Below the pieces are notes generated by a model. The model made no database searches and was not told where the DNA came from. It saw only the letters and a program-made list of their open reading frames with translations. 64,000 nt of DNA from Campylobacter sp. W0018 (GTDB taxonomy: Bacteria > Campylobacterota > Campylobacteria > Campylobacterales > Campylobacteraceae), in assembly GCA_020135845.1 (NCBI GenBank), contig JACHTQ010000001.1, forward strand, positions 1 through 64,000. Direction: 5' to 3'. Position 1 is the first letter of the stretch. Each line of letters begins with the position of its first letter. This document shows positions 1 to 8,272 of this stretch, piece by piece. The translations under genes were made by a program, and so were the position numbers.

Positions 1-75
1 GTAAAAAATAGTTTTTAAAGATAATTTTAAAAGAATTATCTATTAAGATAATATTTTTTAAATTTATAAATCAGT

Positions 76-1371
76 TTAAACCCTAGTTTGTCCTATAAGA
101 TTATTTAATCTATCCATTATAGAACCAACATAAGAATTGATACTTTCACTACTTGCTTTCCAGCCATTAGCTTTTGCTTGATTAAACTGATTATCAAGCC
201 AAGCTCCACCATAACCTATGTGATTTTGCCATTTAATTCCTTTTTCCATTGCATAAATATCTGCGTCAAGCCAACCATCTTGTGCGTATCCTTTTAATAA
301 ACTTGCAAAATCAACCTTGCCTGTCATGATGTCATCTAAGGAAGCTAATGATCCATCAAAGCTTTCTTTAGCCATAGTTGCTTGATAACTTTCTATTCTA
401 GGATTTAAAGTAGCACTATCTTCTCTTAGTGGCACACCTGTAGATTTTAAAAAACTCATAAATAAATCTTCTTTAGTATAAGTTCCATCTTCATTTTTTG
501 GATAAAATGACATATCAGGATTAAAAGTATCTCTTGCACTGTCTTGATCTAAATTTTGAGTTTGCATACTTTGAGGAGTAAAATTTAATGGCTGCAATCC
601 TGTATTGATACTTGCAATTGTTCCTAATTGTTCCATTTCATCGTATTGCTCTTGGGTGTTGTAATAATTTGTAATTTGCAATTTATCATAATTTTTTGGC
701 ATAACACCTATGGTTTTGTCATTACTAGAATAACTTACACCTTTAGGCAAACTATTTAAATCTGCTTCACTAAAACTTGTTTTATTGGTATCGTTAAAAG
801 TATGATTTATAATTTGATTAAATTGATTATAGTATTGTTTAATAGTATTTGCCATATCTATATTATCATAATATTTATCCACACCTAGATATTCTTTTAT
901 TTTTGCATTATAAAAGTTATTTTCAGCTACCCTCTCTATCTCATCCAAAGTAGATTTATGTATCTTAAAATCTTTTGGTAATCCTGCAGCCTCATTAAAA
1001 TCTTCTCCCATATAACCATCTTTATCTACACTATAACCATAGGCTGTATTGGTAGAAGTATTATTACTTATATCTGCTTGTTTGAATTTTAAAGTATAAA
1101 TAGAGTTTTTAAATTCACTAGATATATCATAATTAGGAGAATTTGTTTTAGTATAATAGTTTTTATTGATATTATTAGTAGAATTTAATACTTCACTTCT
1201 TATTAAAGTTTGTGAATTTTTATTTTCTATATCATTTAATTTAGTAGCATTTTGTTTTAAGAAAGTATTAGCAAAATTTATTTTTGAATTTTCCTTACTT
1301 TCTTTATTGGCTTTTGCTTGTGAAAGTATAGAACCATAATTTGAGCTATCATTGATACTGAAGATACTCAT
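76..1371 (-). CDS. Asn/Ser-rich protein, flagellar-type (sigma54) promoter, function unknown
   Basis: 431-residue soluble protein with no signal peptide or membrane segment. The first 100 residues are rich in Asn, Ser and Lys and look disordered, as in substrates exported through the flagellar type III apparatus (inference). Around residues 113-135 is the block GYSVDKDGYMGEDFNEAAG followed by LPKDFKI, which resembles an acidic EF-hand-like loop (DxDG....DF.E). The same block occurs in the neighbouring gene at 2092-3456, so the two are paralogues. The start is supported by AAAGGA six bases upstream of the ATG. A sigma54-type promoter lies about 65 bases upstream. I do not recognise a characterised homologue with certainty; a flagellum-co-regulated secreted or accessory protein is my best guess. 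Confidence 0.8.
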   Translation of the reverse strand: MSIFSINDSSNYGSILSQAKANKESKENSKINFANTFLKQNATKLNDIENKNSQTLIRSEVLNSTNNINKNYYTKTNSPNYDISSEFKNSIYTLKFKQADISNNTSTNTAYGYSVDKDGYMGEDFNEAAGLPKDFKIHKSTLDEIERVAENNFYNAKIKEYLGVDKYYDNIDMANTIKQYYNQFNQIINHTFNDTNKTSFSEADLNSLPKGVSYSSNDKTIGVMPKNYDKLQITNYYNTQEQYDEMEQLGTIASINTGLQPLNFTPQSMQTQNLDQDSARDTFNPDMSFYPKNEDGTYTKEDLFMSFLKSTGVPLREDSATLNPRIESYQATMAKESFDGSLASLDDIMTGKVDFASLLKGYAQDGWLDADIYAMEKGIKWQNHIGYGGAWLDNQFNQAKANGWKASSESINSYVGSIMDRLNNLIGQTRV

Positions 1372-1434
1372 ATTTATTCCTTTGATTTTAGAATTGTTCT
1401 GCCTTCAAATCTAAATATCTTAATAAATAAATAT

Positions 1435-1451
1435 AAGCAAAATTTGTTCCA
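1435..1451 (-). promoter_or_regulatory. sigma54 (RpoN) promoter for the 431-residue protein
   Basis: On the minus strand the sequence reads TGGAACAAATTTTGCTT. This has the invariant GG and GC separated by exactly 10 bases and fits the C. jejuni sigma54 pattern (TGGAAC, then TTGCTT). Predicted transcription would start roughly 12 bases downstream of the GC, leaving a leader of about 50 bases before the ATG at 1371. In Campylobacter RpoN drives hook, rod and other mid-class flagellar genes, so this ties the gene to flagellar assembly. Confidence 0.75.
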
Positions 1452-1468
1452 CTTTGGATAAGTGGAAC
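1446..1468. repeat. Perfect 9-bp inverted repeat overlapping the sigma54 -24 element
   Basis: GTTCCACTT (1446-1454) and AAGTGGAAC (1460-1468) are perfect inverted copies around a 5-base loop. On the minus strand the hairpin lies just after the stop codon of the gene at 1480-1904, so it may end that transcript, although the bases after it are not a clean U-run. Its downstream arm contains the GG of the sigma54 promoter. Confidence 0.6.
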
Positions 1469-1479
1469 GAGGATGAGGG

Positions 1480-1904
1480 TTAGTATTTACTTTGAAACTC
1501 TGTCATAATTTTTATTGCATATTGTTCCCAAGATGTAGAATAATTAGGGAAAATTGTTCCTAAAGCTCCATTATTGTAACTTTGTAAATAATATTCTTTT
1601 TGATTATTTACAAAACGATATTTGGCAAGAACTTTACTATCAGAACTTATTTGCAACTGACTATTGTCTGCATCAGTAACTATATAAGCATAACTTCTGA
1701 TACCCACAGTATTGTCATACCTACTATCTCTTACAAAGTTAAATCCACCCTTAACATCTTTCATCTCATTAAGACTAAGAACTTTAACACCTGCACTATT
1801 ATCACTGAGTGCACCATTACTGACTTTGGCTAGAAAATCATCCCCAAAGGCAGAACTTGCCAATAAAGCACCTAAAGTTGCAACACTAAATAACTTTTAA
1901 TCAT
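1480..1904 (-). pseudogene. Small exported protein with double-glycine motif; single frameshift in the signal peptide
   Basis: An ATG at 1904 with a good GGAGAA Shine-Dalgarno opens a frame that stops after ten codons (MIKSYLVLQL). Adding one A to the A-run at 1895-1898 restores MIKKLFSVATLGALLASSAFG, a typical Sec signal peptide, fused to 120 further residues. Just after the predicted cleavage site is VLSLNEMKDVKGG, which matches double-glycine leaders (LS..E...V.GG) of bacteriocin-like peptides. The mature part is polar, Tyr/Ser/Asn-rich and lacks Cys. The A/T-rich palindrome TGATTA-TT-TAATCA at 1947-1960 lies upstream and could be an operator. Function unknown. Whether the frameshift is real, phase-variable or a sequencing error cannot be decided here. 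Confidence 0.7.
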
Positions 1905-2091
1905 GACTTCTCCTTTTTTGTTAAAGTGTATTTATTTTATCACGATTGATTATTTAATCAAATTTTCAAAAGTTCTATTTTATAGATATTTTATAATATT
2001 TATAATGAATTTTTAGTGTTTTAGGAGTTTTTTATTTTTTAATATATTTTCATGATAATTGTTTATTTAGTAATTAATTTTGATAAATTTT

Positions 2092-3456
2092 CTAAACCTT
2101 AATATTCACACTTCTATGTTTAGTTTTAGTTTTAGAACTTAATTTACTAAGATGATTAGAGTTGGAATTGTTATCATTAGTGTTAGAATTATTGTTATTG
2201 ATATTAGAATTATTATTTGTATTGTCATTATCTATTTTTACATTAAAAAGAATTTCTAATTCTTTTGCTAAATCAAATTTATTTTCAAGAAGTTTTTTTA
2301 TGAGTTCATTTCTTATATTATCATCTTTGTAAGTTTCTTTGTTTTTACTTTCTGCTTGGATAGGTTTGAAGGGTTTATCTTTTGTTTGATCATTTTCATT
2401 GGTTTGTTGTGTCAAGTTAGAATTATTTTGTTGTGCTATTTGCGCCTTATATTTTTCTCCCATAGCGTCACTTTTAGCTTTCATTTCTAGCCATTGTTTT
2501 TTAAATTCTTCTGTATCTGTATTTCCACTTAAAAGCTTTATTGTATTTACAAAATCAACTCCTATATCTCCAGTTATACTATAAGTAATAGGATTTTGCT
2601 GAATGAAATCTCTTAAACTTTGTATTTCATTTGCATTCATAGTTTTATCAAGTCCTAAAATTTTACCTTGTATGGTTACATCACCAACTAAAATTGAATA
2701 ATTAGCTTCTGAAATTCTAGCATTTAAAAAAGCCATTAATGCACCACCTTTAGTTATACTTCCATCATTATTTGTATAAACATTTTGTCCTATATCAGTT
2801 TTTGCGGTATAAAAAATATTATCGATTTTAGGATCAATAAAATTTTTATTAGGATAAGTTTGAGTAGCGTTATGACTTTCATTAACGTATGGAGGTACAA
2901 CTTTATAATAATCTTTAGCTTCATCTTGATTGAATGTTTTTGTAATTTCAAATGTATCGACGTCATAAACAAAAGCTACAGGCATACTTTGCAATTGTTC
3001 AAGTGTAAAAGAGTTTGATTTTGTATCTGGTACAATTTGTGAAAAAAGCTTATAAGCATTTCCTATTGTTTTAGCAAAATCTACATTAACAAAAGTATTA
3101 TTTATTCTTTTATAATATTCATTTACAAAATTCTCCATACCCTTAGCATAAATCTTATAATCTTTAGGTATTCCTGCAGCTTCATTGAAATCACTAGTAA
3201 AAAAACCATCTTCATCTACACCATAACCTAGTATTTTATTAACAGCCTTAGATTTATCATTTACTAAATTTGAATTTATTTGTTTTAATGAAGTATTGTT
3301 TGAAATATTATTGTTGTTATTGTTATTATTTAAATTTGTGTTATTGTTTATTTCTTTATTATTATCTACTGAATCATTTGTTTTAGAATTCTTTTTAGAA
3401 TTTAAAGTATTTGTATAGTAATTATAATTTGAATAAGAATTTATACTGTTTATCAT
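2092..3456 (-). CDS. Asn-rich protein, sigma28 promoter, paralogue of the 431-residue protein
   Basis: About 454 residues if translated from the ATG at 3456. An in-frame ATG at 3483 lies almost on the predicted transcription start, so the second ATG, preceded by AAAGGCAG, is preferred. The N-terminus is very Asn/Ser-rich (a run of Asn near residue 50). GYGVDEDGFFTSDFNEAAG followed by IPKDYKI at about residues 80-105 matches the EF-hand-like block of the neighbour at 76-1371. Toward the C-terminus it carries FKPIQAESKNKETYKD, shared exactly with the broken gene at 3601-4235, then a basic Asn/Ser/Lys tail. No signal peptide or membrane segment. A flagellum-co-regulated, possibly flagellar-secreted protein is inferred from the promoter. 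Confidence 0.8.
   Translation of the reverse strand: MINSINSYSNYNYYTNTLNSKKNSKTNDSVDNNKEINNNTNLNNNNNNNNISNNTSLKQINSNLVNDKSKAVNKILGYGVDEDGFFTSDFNEAAGIPKDYKIYAKGMENFVNEYYKRINNTFVNVDFAKTIGNAYKLFSQIVPDTKSNSFTLEQLQSMPVAFVYDVDTFEITKTFNQDEAKDYYKVVPPYVNESHNATQTYPNKNFIDPKIDNIFYTAKTDIGQNVYTNNDGSITKGGALMAFLNARISEANYSILVGDVTIQGKILGLDKTMNANEIQSLRDFIQQNPITYSITGDIGVDFVNTIKLLSGNTDTEEFKKQWLEMKAKSDAMGEKYKAQIAQQNNSNLTQQTNENDQTKDKPFKPIQAESKNKETYKDDNIRNELIKKLLENKFDLAKELEILFNVKIDNDNTNNNSNINNNNSNTNDNNSNSNHLSKLSSKTKTKHRSVNIKV
2321..2373. repeat. DNA repeat copy A (shared C-terminal module)
   Basis: About 50 bases coding for the FKPIQAESKNKETYKD segment are nearly identical to 3713-3764, with only a few mismatches. 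The two copies are in the same orientation, about 1.4 kb apart, and could support recombination between the paralogues. Confidence 0.75.
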
Positions 3457-3480
3457 TTTACTGCCTTTTAGTATATTGAT

Positions 3481-3509
3481 CATTTCTACCTTATATATCG
3501 GTAGAAATG
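3481..3509. repeat. 10-bp inverted repeat at the sigma28 promoter
   Basis: CATTTCTACC (3481-3490) and GGTAGAAATG (3500-3509) are perfect inverted copies with a 9-base loop. One arm starts in the -10 element and the other covers the predicted transcription start, so the repeat could be an operator or form a 5' hairpin in the transcript. Confidence 0.6.
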
Positions 3510-3521
3510 ATGGGAAGTTTA
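3495..3521 (-). promoter_or_regulatory. sigma28 (FliA) promoter
   Basis: On the minus strand TAAA (3521-3518) is followed by a 17-base spacer and CGATAT (3500-3495). This equals the enteric/Campylobacter FliA layout TAAA-N15-xCCGATAt. The predicted start of transcription near 3487 leaves about 30 bases before the ATG at 3456. FliA controls flagellin and late flagellar genes and, in Campylobacter, several non-flagellar secreted proteins. Confidence 0.75.
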
Positions 3522-3600
3522 TGATAATAATATTTTTATAGAAATAATGATGTACGTTTATAAATTTGTTTTTAATCGTTTTAAGTTTTAAAATTATTTT

Positions 3601-4235
3601 TTAAACTCTTTTATCTATACCTTTTTCATTAAGTTTTTCCATAAGTTCTAAAATATCTATTCCATTTTCTTTTTGAACTTTTAAAAATTGTTCCCAAAAA
3701 CTATTTTTTATTTCATCTTTATAAGTTTCTTTGTTTTTACTTTCTGCTTGGATGGGTTTAAAAGTTTTTATTTCTTGTTCTTGTGCAGTTTGCATTTCTT
3801 GCTGAATATCTTTTCTGCTTTGCTCGGCAATTTCACCAAATCTAGCTTCGTGTTTGGCTTGAAGATCTAACCATTTTTGTTTAAATTCTTTTACACTCAT
3901 ACTTGTGTGATAAATTTTTACATATTCTTTTTGTAAGTCTTCATCCATCCAATGCACCGAAGCTTTATTTTTTGCTTTAAAATCTTCAATTTCTTTAAAA
4001 TCTTCTCGGCTTAGTTCACCCTTTAAAATCTGATCTTGTATAGAGCCTTTAGCGATAGGAATTTCTTTTGTAAGTTCATCATAATAATCTTTGTAAGATT
4101 TTAGTAATTCATCTAAATTTGCAACATTTGACTTTTTTTATCATTTGGAGTTTGAGCGGTATTTTTATCACTCAAACTCCAGTCATTCGTTATACTTATT
4201 CCAAAAATACCCAAACTTGAATTAATGGTATTCAT
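3601..4235 (-). pseudogene. Third, shorter paralogue with a single frameshift
   Basis: The ATG at 4235 follows a very strong AGGAGGT. Translation gives MNTINSSLGIFGISIT and stops after about 40 codons. One extra A in the seven-A run (4139-4133) restores an open frame of about 211 residues through to 3601. The C-terminal part holds the FKQKWLDLQAK segment and FKPIQAESKNKETYKD, both shared with the gene at 2092-3456. The EF-hand-like block of the paralogues is absent, so this copy may be an internal-deletion derivative. The downstream part (from the Met at 3957) remains open but has no evident start signals of its own. Confidence 0.7.
3713..3764. repeat. DNA repeat copy B (shared C-terminal module)
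   Basis: Second copy of the repeat at 2321-2373, same orientation, coding for the same 16-residue segment in the frameshifted paralogue. Confidence 0.75.
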
Positions 4236-4238
4236 ATT

Positions 4239-4304
4239 TTACCTCCTAGGATACCAACCGCCAAGAGTGCCTTTATATTTATTTGCCATTTTCTTGATTG
4301 TCAT
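4239..4304 (-). CDS. Possible 21-residue leader peptide
   Basis: A short frame reads MTIKKMANKYKGTLGGWYPRR. Its last codons and stop lie inside the AGGAGGT ribosome-binding site of the next gene, which would give translational coupling. There is no convincing ribosome-binding site of its own. It may be chance; kept because the overlap with the downstream signal is unusual. Confidence 0.2.
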   Translation of the reverse strand: MTIKKMANKYKGTLGGWYPRR

Positions 4305-4350
4305 AATAATTATTTAGCATTTAACATCGACAAAATACAAATTTTTTAAT

Positions 4351-4384
4351 ATCAATAAAATATTAAAAATTAAATTTTATTGAT
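4351..4384 (-). terminator. Possible AT-rich terminator after murD
   Basis: ATCAATAAAAT (4351-4361) and ATTTTATTGAT (4374-4384) form a perfect 11-bp stem spanning the murD stop codon. The stem is nearly all A/T and the following bases are not a clean T-run, so function as a terminator is weakly supported. Confidence 0.35.
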
Positions 4385-5578
4385 ACATTCTTTAAAGGTT
4401 TTTCCGCGTTCTATATAAGAACTAAATTGATCTAAACTAGCGCAAGCTGGGCTTAAAAGAGCGACTTCATTTTTTTGAAGAACTTTTGAAATTTCTTCTA
4501 CAGCTTTGCTTAATATTTCACATTTGATTATTTTTATATCAGCATTTTTAGCACAATCAAGCATTTTTTGTGTGCTTATACCTATAGCATAAAGTGTAAT
4601 GTCAAATTTTTTCATAAATTTAAATAAAGCGCTTAAATCCACACCCTTATCATCTCCGCCGATGATTAAATGGATTTTTTTATCCTTGTACCGATTTAGA
4701 GCTGCCATAACAGCACTTTCATTGGTCGCTTTTGTATCATTTACCCAAAGTCTTCCTTGGGTATCAAATAATTCTTCAAGTTTGTTTTCTTCAAGGATAA
4801 ATTGATTTAAAAGATCGTAACTTAAGGTATCTAGTAAAATTTTTTCTATAGCTAAAGCCATCACAGCATCAAGCAAAAAAGGACTTTTAAAAGAAATTTT
4901 ATCTATATCAATACCAAATCTACCTGCTAAATCTTTTTCATCTTCATAAGAAACAATATAGGCTTTAGTAGGGGCATTCTCATAAATTTTTGGCAAAATT
5001 GCTATATCGCATTCATTCATTCTTTCTAAAACGCTGAGTTTATCTTTGACATAGTTTTCAAAATTTCCATGCCATGAAAGATGATCTGCGCTTATAGGTA
5101 AAAGAGCGTAAATTTCGGGTTTGGCAATATGGGTATAATGAAGAGTAAAAGACGAAGTTTCAAGCACCCAAAGTTTAGCATGAGTATCAAGTTTGGCTAA
5201 AGGAGTTCCAATATTTCCTCCCATTATTGCGCCTACGTGTGATAATAAATGTGTTGTCATTTGTGTGGTTGTTGTTTTTCCGTTTGTGCCACTAATCCAA
5301 ACAGATCTTGGCATAGCATCATAAAAAAAGTCATATTCGCTTTGTAGATTTTTTGCTTTTTTTATTAATGCATGGTTTGGCGGAAAACCTGGGCTTGGAA
5401 TTTCAAGATCGCTTGAATTTTGATCAAAATCTTTAGGGTTTAAAAGATAATTACCTAATTCATCTTGGTTTGTGTTTTGAAAATGATCATCATAAATACT
5501 AAAAACACCAAATTTATCCACAAGATTTTTTGCTATAGCCTGCGTTGTTTTTCCATATCCAAAAAGAGAAATTTTCAT
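4370..5578 (-). CDS. murD: UDP-N-acetylmuramoyl-L-alanine--D-glutamate ligase MurD
   Basis: Cytoplasmic Mur ligase adding D-glutamate to UDP-MurNAc-L-Ala in peptidoglycan precursor synthesis. The N-terminal [16 protein letters not shown] is the UDP-binding domain start, [11 protein letters not shown] near residue 95 is the ATP P-loop, GGNIGTPL follows, and the C-terminal [12 protein letters not shown]...RGKTF is the MurD signature. About 402 residues, slightly short for the family (about 440), as usual in Campylobacter. An open frame extends 19 codons upstream inside mraY, but the ATG at 5578 is chosen because MKISLFGYG is the conserved N-terminus and its A is shared with the mraY stop (TGATG), implying translational coupling. 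Confidence 0.97.
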   Translation of the reverse strand: MKISLFGYGKTTQAIAKNLVDKFGVFSIYDDHFQNTNQDELGNYLLNPKDFDQNSSDLEIPSPGFPPNHALIKKAKNLQSEYDFFYDAMPRSVWISGTNGKTTTTQMTTHLLSHVGAIMGGNIGTPLAKLDTHAKLWVLETSSFTLHYTHIAKPEIYALLPISADHLSWHGNFENYVKDKLSVLERMNECDIAILPKIYENAPTKAYIVSYEDEKDLAGRFGIDIDKISFKSPFLLDAVMALAIEKILLDTLSYDLLNQFILEENKLEELFDTQGRLWVNDTKATNESAVMAALNRYKDKKIHLIIGGDDKGVDLSALFKFMKKFDITLYAIGISTQKMLDCAKNADIKIIKCEILSKAVEEISKVLQKNEVALLSPACASLDQFSSYIERGKTFKECINKI

Positions 5579-6639
5579 CAGCGTAACTTTATGGATGCAA
5601 GTGCGAGTAAATTTGTAAGAAAAGCAATCATCCAAAAGCGCACTATGATTTTATTTTCCACCCATCCTACTTTTTCAAAATGATGATGAATAGGGGCCAT
5701 TTTAAAAACTCTTTTATTAAAAATTTTAAAGCTCCCTACTTGTAAAATAACCGAAATGGTTTCAAGAACAAAAACAAAACCTATAAGCAAGAGCAAAACT
5801 TCATTTTTACTGATGATAGCTAAAAAGCCTATAAATCCTCCAATAGCTAAACTTCCACTATCTCCCATAAAAACTTGAGCTGGATAGCAGTTATACCATA
5901 AAAATCCCATTAAGGCTCCAATCAGCGCAGCACAGATAATGCTAACTTCGCCCAAACCTTGAATTTTTGGTAAAAGTAAGTATTCGCTATAATTAAAATT
6001 TCCACTCAAATATAAAAGAATGCCTAAAGTTGATAAGGAAAAAATACTAGGTACAGTCGCTAAGCCATCAAGTCCATCGGTTAAATTTACAGCATTTGAG
6101 CTTGAAATTAGAACTAAAATCCAAAAGAAAAGTGCAAAAATTTCCATATTAAAAAGAGGATATTTGTAGAATGGAATATAAAATTCAGTATTAAATTCAG
6201 GGCTAAAATATAAAGGTAGGACACAAATTAAACCTGCGCCAATTTGGGCTAAAAGTTTCATTTTTGGACTAAGTCCTGAATGATTATCTTTTTTTAAAAC
6301 TTTGCCAAGATCATCAATAAGGCCAATAAGGCAAAAAAGAGTAAGGCAAAGTAAGGCGCTTATAGCAAAAACATTTTCATATCTTATACACAACAAACTT
6401 GCCAAAAGAGCGCAAAATATAAAGACAAGACCACCCATAGTTGGAGTATGTGATTTTACTTTGTGGTTTTCAGGGGCGTATTCATAAATAGGCTGATTAG
6501 CATTTTTAGCTTTTGCCCAAGCTATAAATTTAGGCATCAAAAACAAAGACAAACATAAAGCGATAAAGAACGCAAAACCAGCACGCACACTAATATAAGT
6601 AAAAAAAGCATAATTGCTTAAATCGGAAAGATAATACAA
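5578..6639 (-). CDS. mraY: Phospho-N-acetylmuramoyl-pentapeptide transferase MraY
   Basis: Integral membrane enzyme that moves phospho-MurNAc-pentapeptide onto undecaprenyl phosphate to make lipid I. 353 residues with about ten hydrophobic segments. Diagnostic motifs are DDLGK (about residue 110), [13 protein letters not shown] (catalytic Asp region), [10 protein letters not shown] and APIHHHFE near the C-terminus. It overlaps murD by one base, forming a two-gene unit divergent from gpmI. Confidence 0.98.
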   Translation of the reverse strand: MYYLSDLSNYAFFTYISVRAGFAFFIALCLSLFLMPKFIAWAKAKNANQPIYEYAPENHKVKSHTPTMGGLVFIFCALLASLLCIRYENVFAISALLCLTLFCLIGLIDDLGKVLKKDNHSGLSPKMKLLAQIGAGLICVLPLYFSPEFNTEFYIPFYKYPLFNMEIFALFFWILVLISSSNAVNLTDGLDGLATVPSIFSLSTLGILLYLSGNFNYSEYLLLPKIQGLGEVSIICAALIGALMGFLWYNCYPAQVFMGDSGSLAIGGFIGFLAIISKNEVLLLLIGFVFVLETISVILQVGSFKIFNKRVFKMAPIHHHFEKVGWVENKIIVRFWMIAFLTNLLALASIKLR

Positions 6640-6717
6640 ATTGAACCTTCTTTTTGGTTTTTAAAAGCTTAATTTTATTAAAATGTAACCAAAAAAATTC
6701 TTATAAAGTTTAAAGTA

Positions 6718-8196
6718 ATGAAACAAAAATGTATTTTAGTGATTACAGATGGAATAGGTTTTAATCAGGATAAAAAATTCAATGCTTTTGAAGTGGCAAA
6801 AAAACCTACTTATGAAAAGCTTTTTAAAGAAGTGCCTTATTCTTTATTAAAAACCAGTGGTTTGGCAGTGGGTTTGCCTGAAGGTCAAATGGGCAATAGT
6901 GAAGTAGGTCATATGTGTATAGGTAGCGGACAGATTATTTATCAGAATTTGGTGCGGATCAATCAAGCTATTCAAAATGATCAGCTTAAAAACAATTCTA
7001 GTTTAAAAAATTTATTAGCAAAATGCAAAAAAATTCACATTATAGGGCTTTATAGTGATGGTGGAGTGCATTCTATGGATACGCATTTTAATGCTTTGCT
7101 TGAAATTTGTGCTAAAAATGGCAATGAAGTTTTTGCTCATGCTATCACTGATGGACGAGATGTGGATCCAAAAAGTGCTTTAGATTTCATTAAAAATTTG
7201 CAAGAACATTGTGATAAATTAGGAATTTGTTTTGCAACTTTATGCGGGCGTTTTTATGCGATGGATAGAGATAAACGTTGGGATAGGATTCAAGAATATT
7301 ATCGATGTTTAATGGGAGAAAGTCAAAGTAGTGATGATTTTATAAAATATATACAACAATCTTACCAAGATCAAATCACAGATGAATTTATAAAAGCGGT
7401 CAAGCATAAGGACTATAAAGGGATGGATGAGAATGATGGGTTGATTTTCATTAATTTTAGAAATGATAGAATGAAACAACTTGTCGAGGTGCTAAATTTT
7501 CAAGATTTTAAAGAATTTAAACGAGATAAAATTTTTCAAAATTTATTAACTATGAGTGTTTATGATGATCGTTTTGATATCCCTGTAATATTCCAAAAAG
7601 AAAAAATTCAAAACACTTTGCCAGAAATAATTTCTAAAGCAGGATTAACTCAACTTCATACAGCAGAAACTGAAAAATACGCCCATGTAACCTTTTTCTT
7701 TAATGGTGGTAAAGAAGAGCTATTGGAAAATGAAACAAGAATTTTGATCCCAAGTCCTAAGGTTAAAACTTATGATGAAAAACCTCAAATGAGTGCTTTT
7801 GAAGTATGCGATATCGTAAAAAAAGGGATCAATAAGGGTGAAGATTTTATCGTTGTTAATTTTGCAAATGGTGATATGGTAGGACATACTGGAAATTTTG
7901 ATGCGGCTGTTAAAGCTGTAGAGACAGTGGATACTTGCTTGGGTGAAGTGATTGAATGTGCTAGAAAAAATAATTATGCTTTTATTATCACAAGTGATCA
8001 TGGAAATTGCGAAGCTATGCAGGATGAAAAAGGTAATTTACTTACCAATCATACAACCTTTGATGTTTTTGCATTTGTAGAGGCAAATGGAGTGCAAACA
8101 ATTAAAAACAATATGGGACTTAGCAATATAGCGGCAAGTGTTTTAAAAATTTTAGATTTAGAAATTCCAAAAGAAATGAATGAAGCTTTGTTTTAA
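6718..8196 (+). CDS. gpmI: 2,3-bisphosphoglycerate-independent phosphoglycerate mutase
   Basis: Interconverts 3- and 2-phosphoglycerate in glycolysis/gluconeogenesis using two metal ions. It is an alkaline-phosphatase superfamily enzyme of 492 residues. VITDGIG at the N-terminus holds the first metal ligand; GQMGNSEVGHMCIG near residue 60 holds the phosphorylated Ser; ITSDHGNCEAM near residue 425 supplies C-terminal metal ligands. Divergent from mraY with about 78 bases between the starts. The ribosome-binding site is weak (AAAG), as is common in this genome. Confidence 0.97.
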   Translation: MKQKCILVITDGIGFNQDKKFNAFEVAKKPTYEKLFKEVPYSLLKTSGLAVGLPEGQMGNSEVGHMCIGSGQIIYQNLVRINQAIQNDQLKNNSSLKNLLAKCKKIHIIGLYSDGGVHSMDTHFNALLEICAKNGNEVFAHAITDGRDVDPKSALDFIKNLQEHCDKLGICFATLCGRFYAMDRDKRWDRIQEYYRCLMGESQSSDDFIKYIQQSYQDQITDEFIKAVKHKDYKGMDENDGLIFINFRNDRMKQLVEVLNFQDFKEFKRDKIFQNLLTMSVYDDRFDIPVIFQKEKIQNTLPEIISKAGLTQLHTAETEKYAHVTFFFNGGKEELLENETRILIPSPKVKTYDEKPQMSAFEVCDIVKKGINKGEDFIVVNFANGDMVGHTGNFDAAVKAVETVDTCLGEVIECARKNNYAFIITSDHGNCEAMQDEKGNLLTNHTTFDVFAFVEANGVQTIKNNMGLSNIAASVLKILDLEIPKEMNEALF

Positions 8197-8213
8197 TCGA
8201 TTTGCTTTTTTCT

Positions 8214-8247
8214 TTTTAAATTTGTTAAAATTCTGACAAATTTAAAA
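8214..8247 (+). terminator. Hairpin between gpmI and fabG
   Basis: TTTTAAATTTGT (8214-8225) pairs perfectly with ACAAATTTAAAA (8236-8247). There is no U-run after the stem, so this may be a weak terminator or a processing/attenuation hairpin. Confidence 0.35.
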
Positions 8248-8272
8248 GATTAATTTTAATAAGGATAAAATA

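Noticed and set aside
1..75. Terminator or gene fragment at the left edge
   Set aside because: The AT-rich sequence shows no stable hairpin or coding frame that can be judged within 75 bases.
2150..2240. Possible CRISPR-like short repeats
   Set aside because: The periodic TTATTG/ATTATT-type repeats are the codons of an Asn-rich tail, not regularly spaced repeats with unique spacers.
4324..4348. sigma28-like promoter (TAAA...CGATGT) before the third paralogue
   Set aside because: The spacer is two bases shorter than in the clear FliA site at 3495-3521 and the -10 differs, so it is not convincing.
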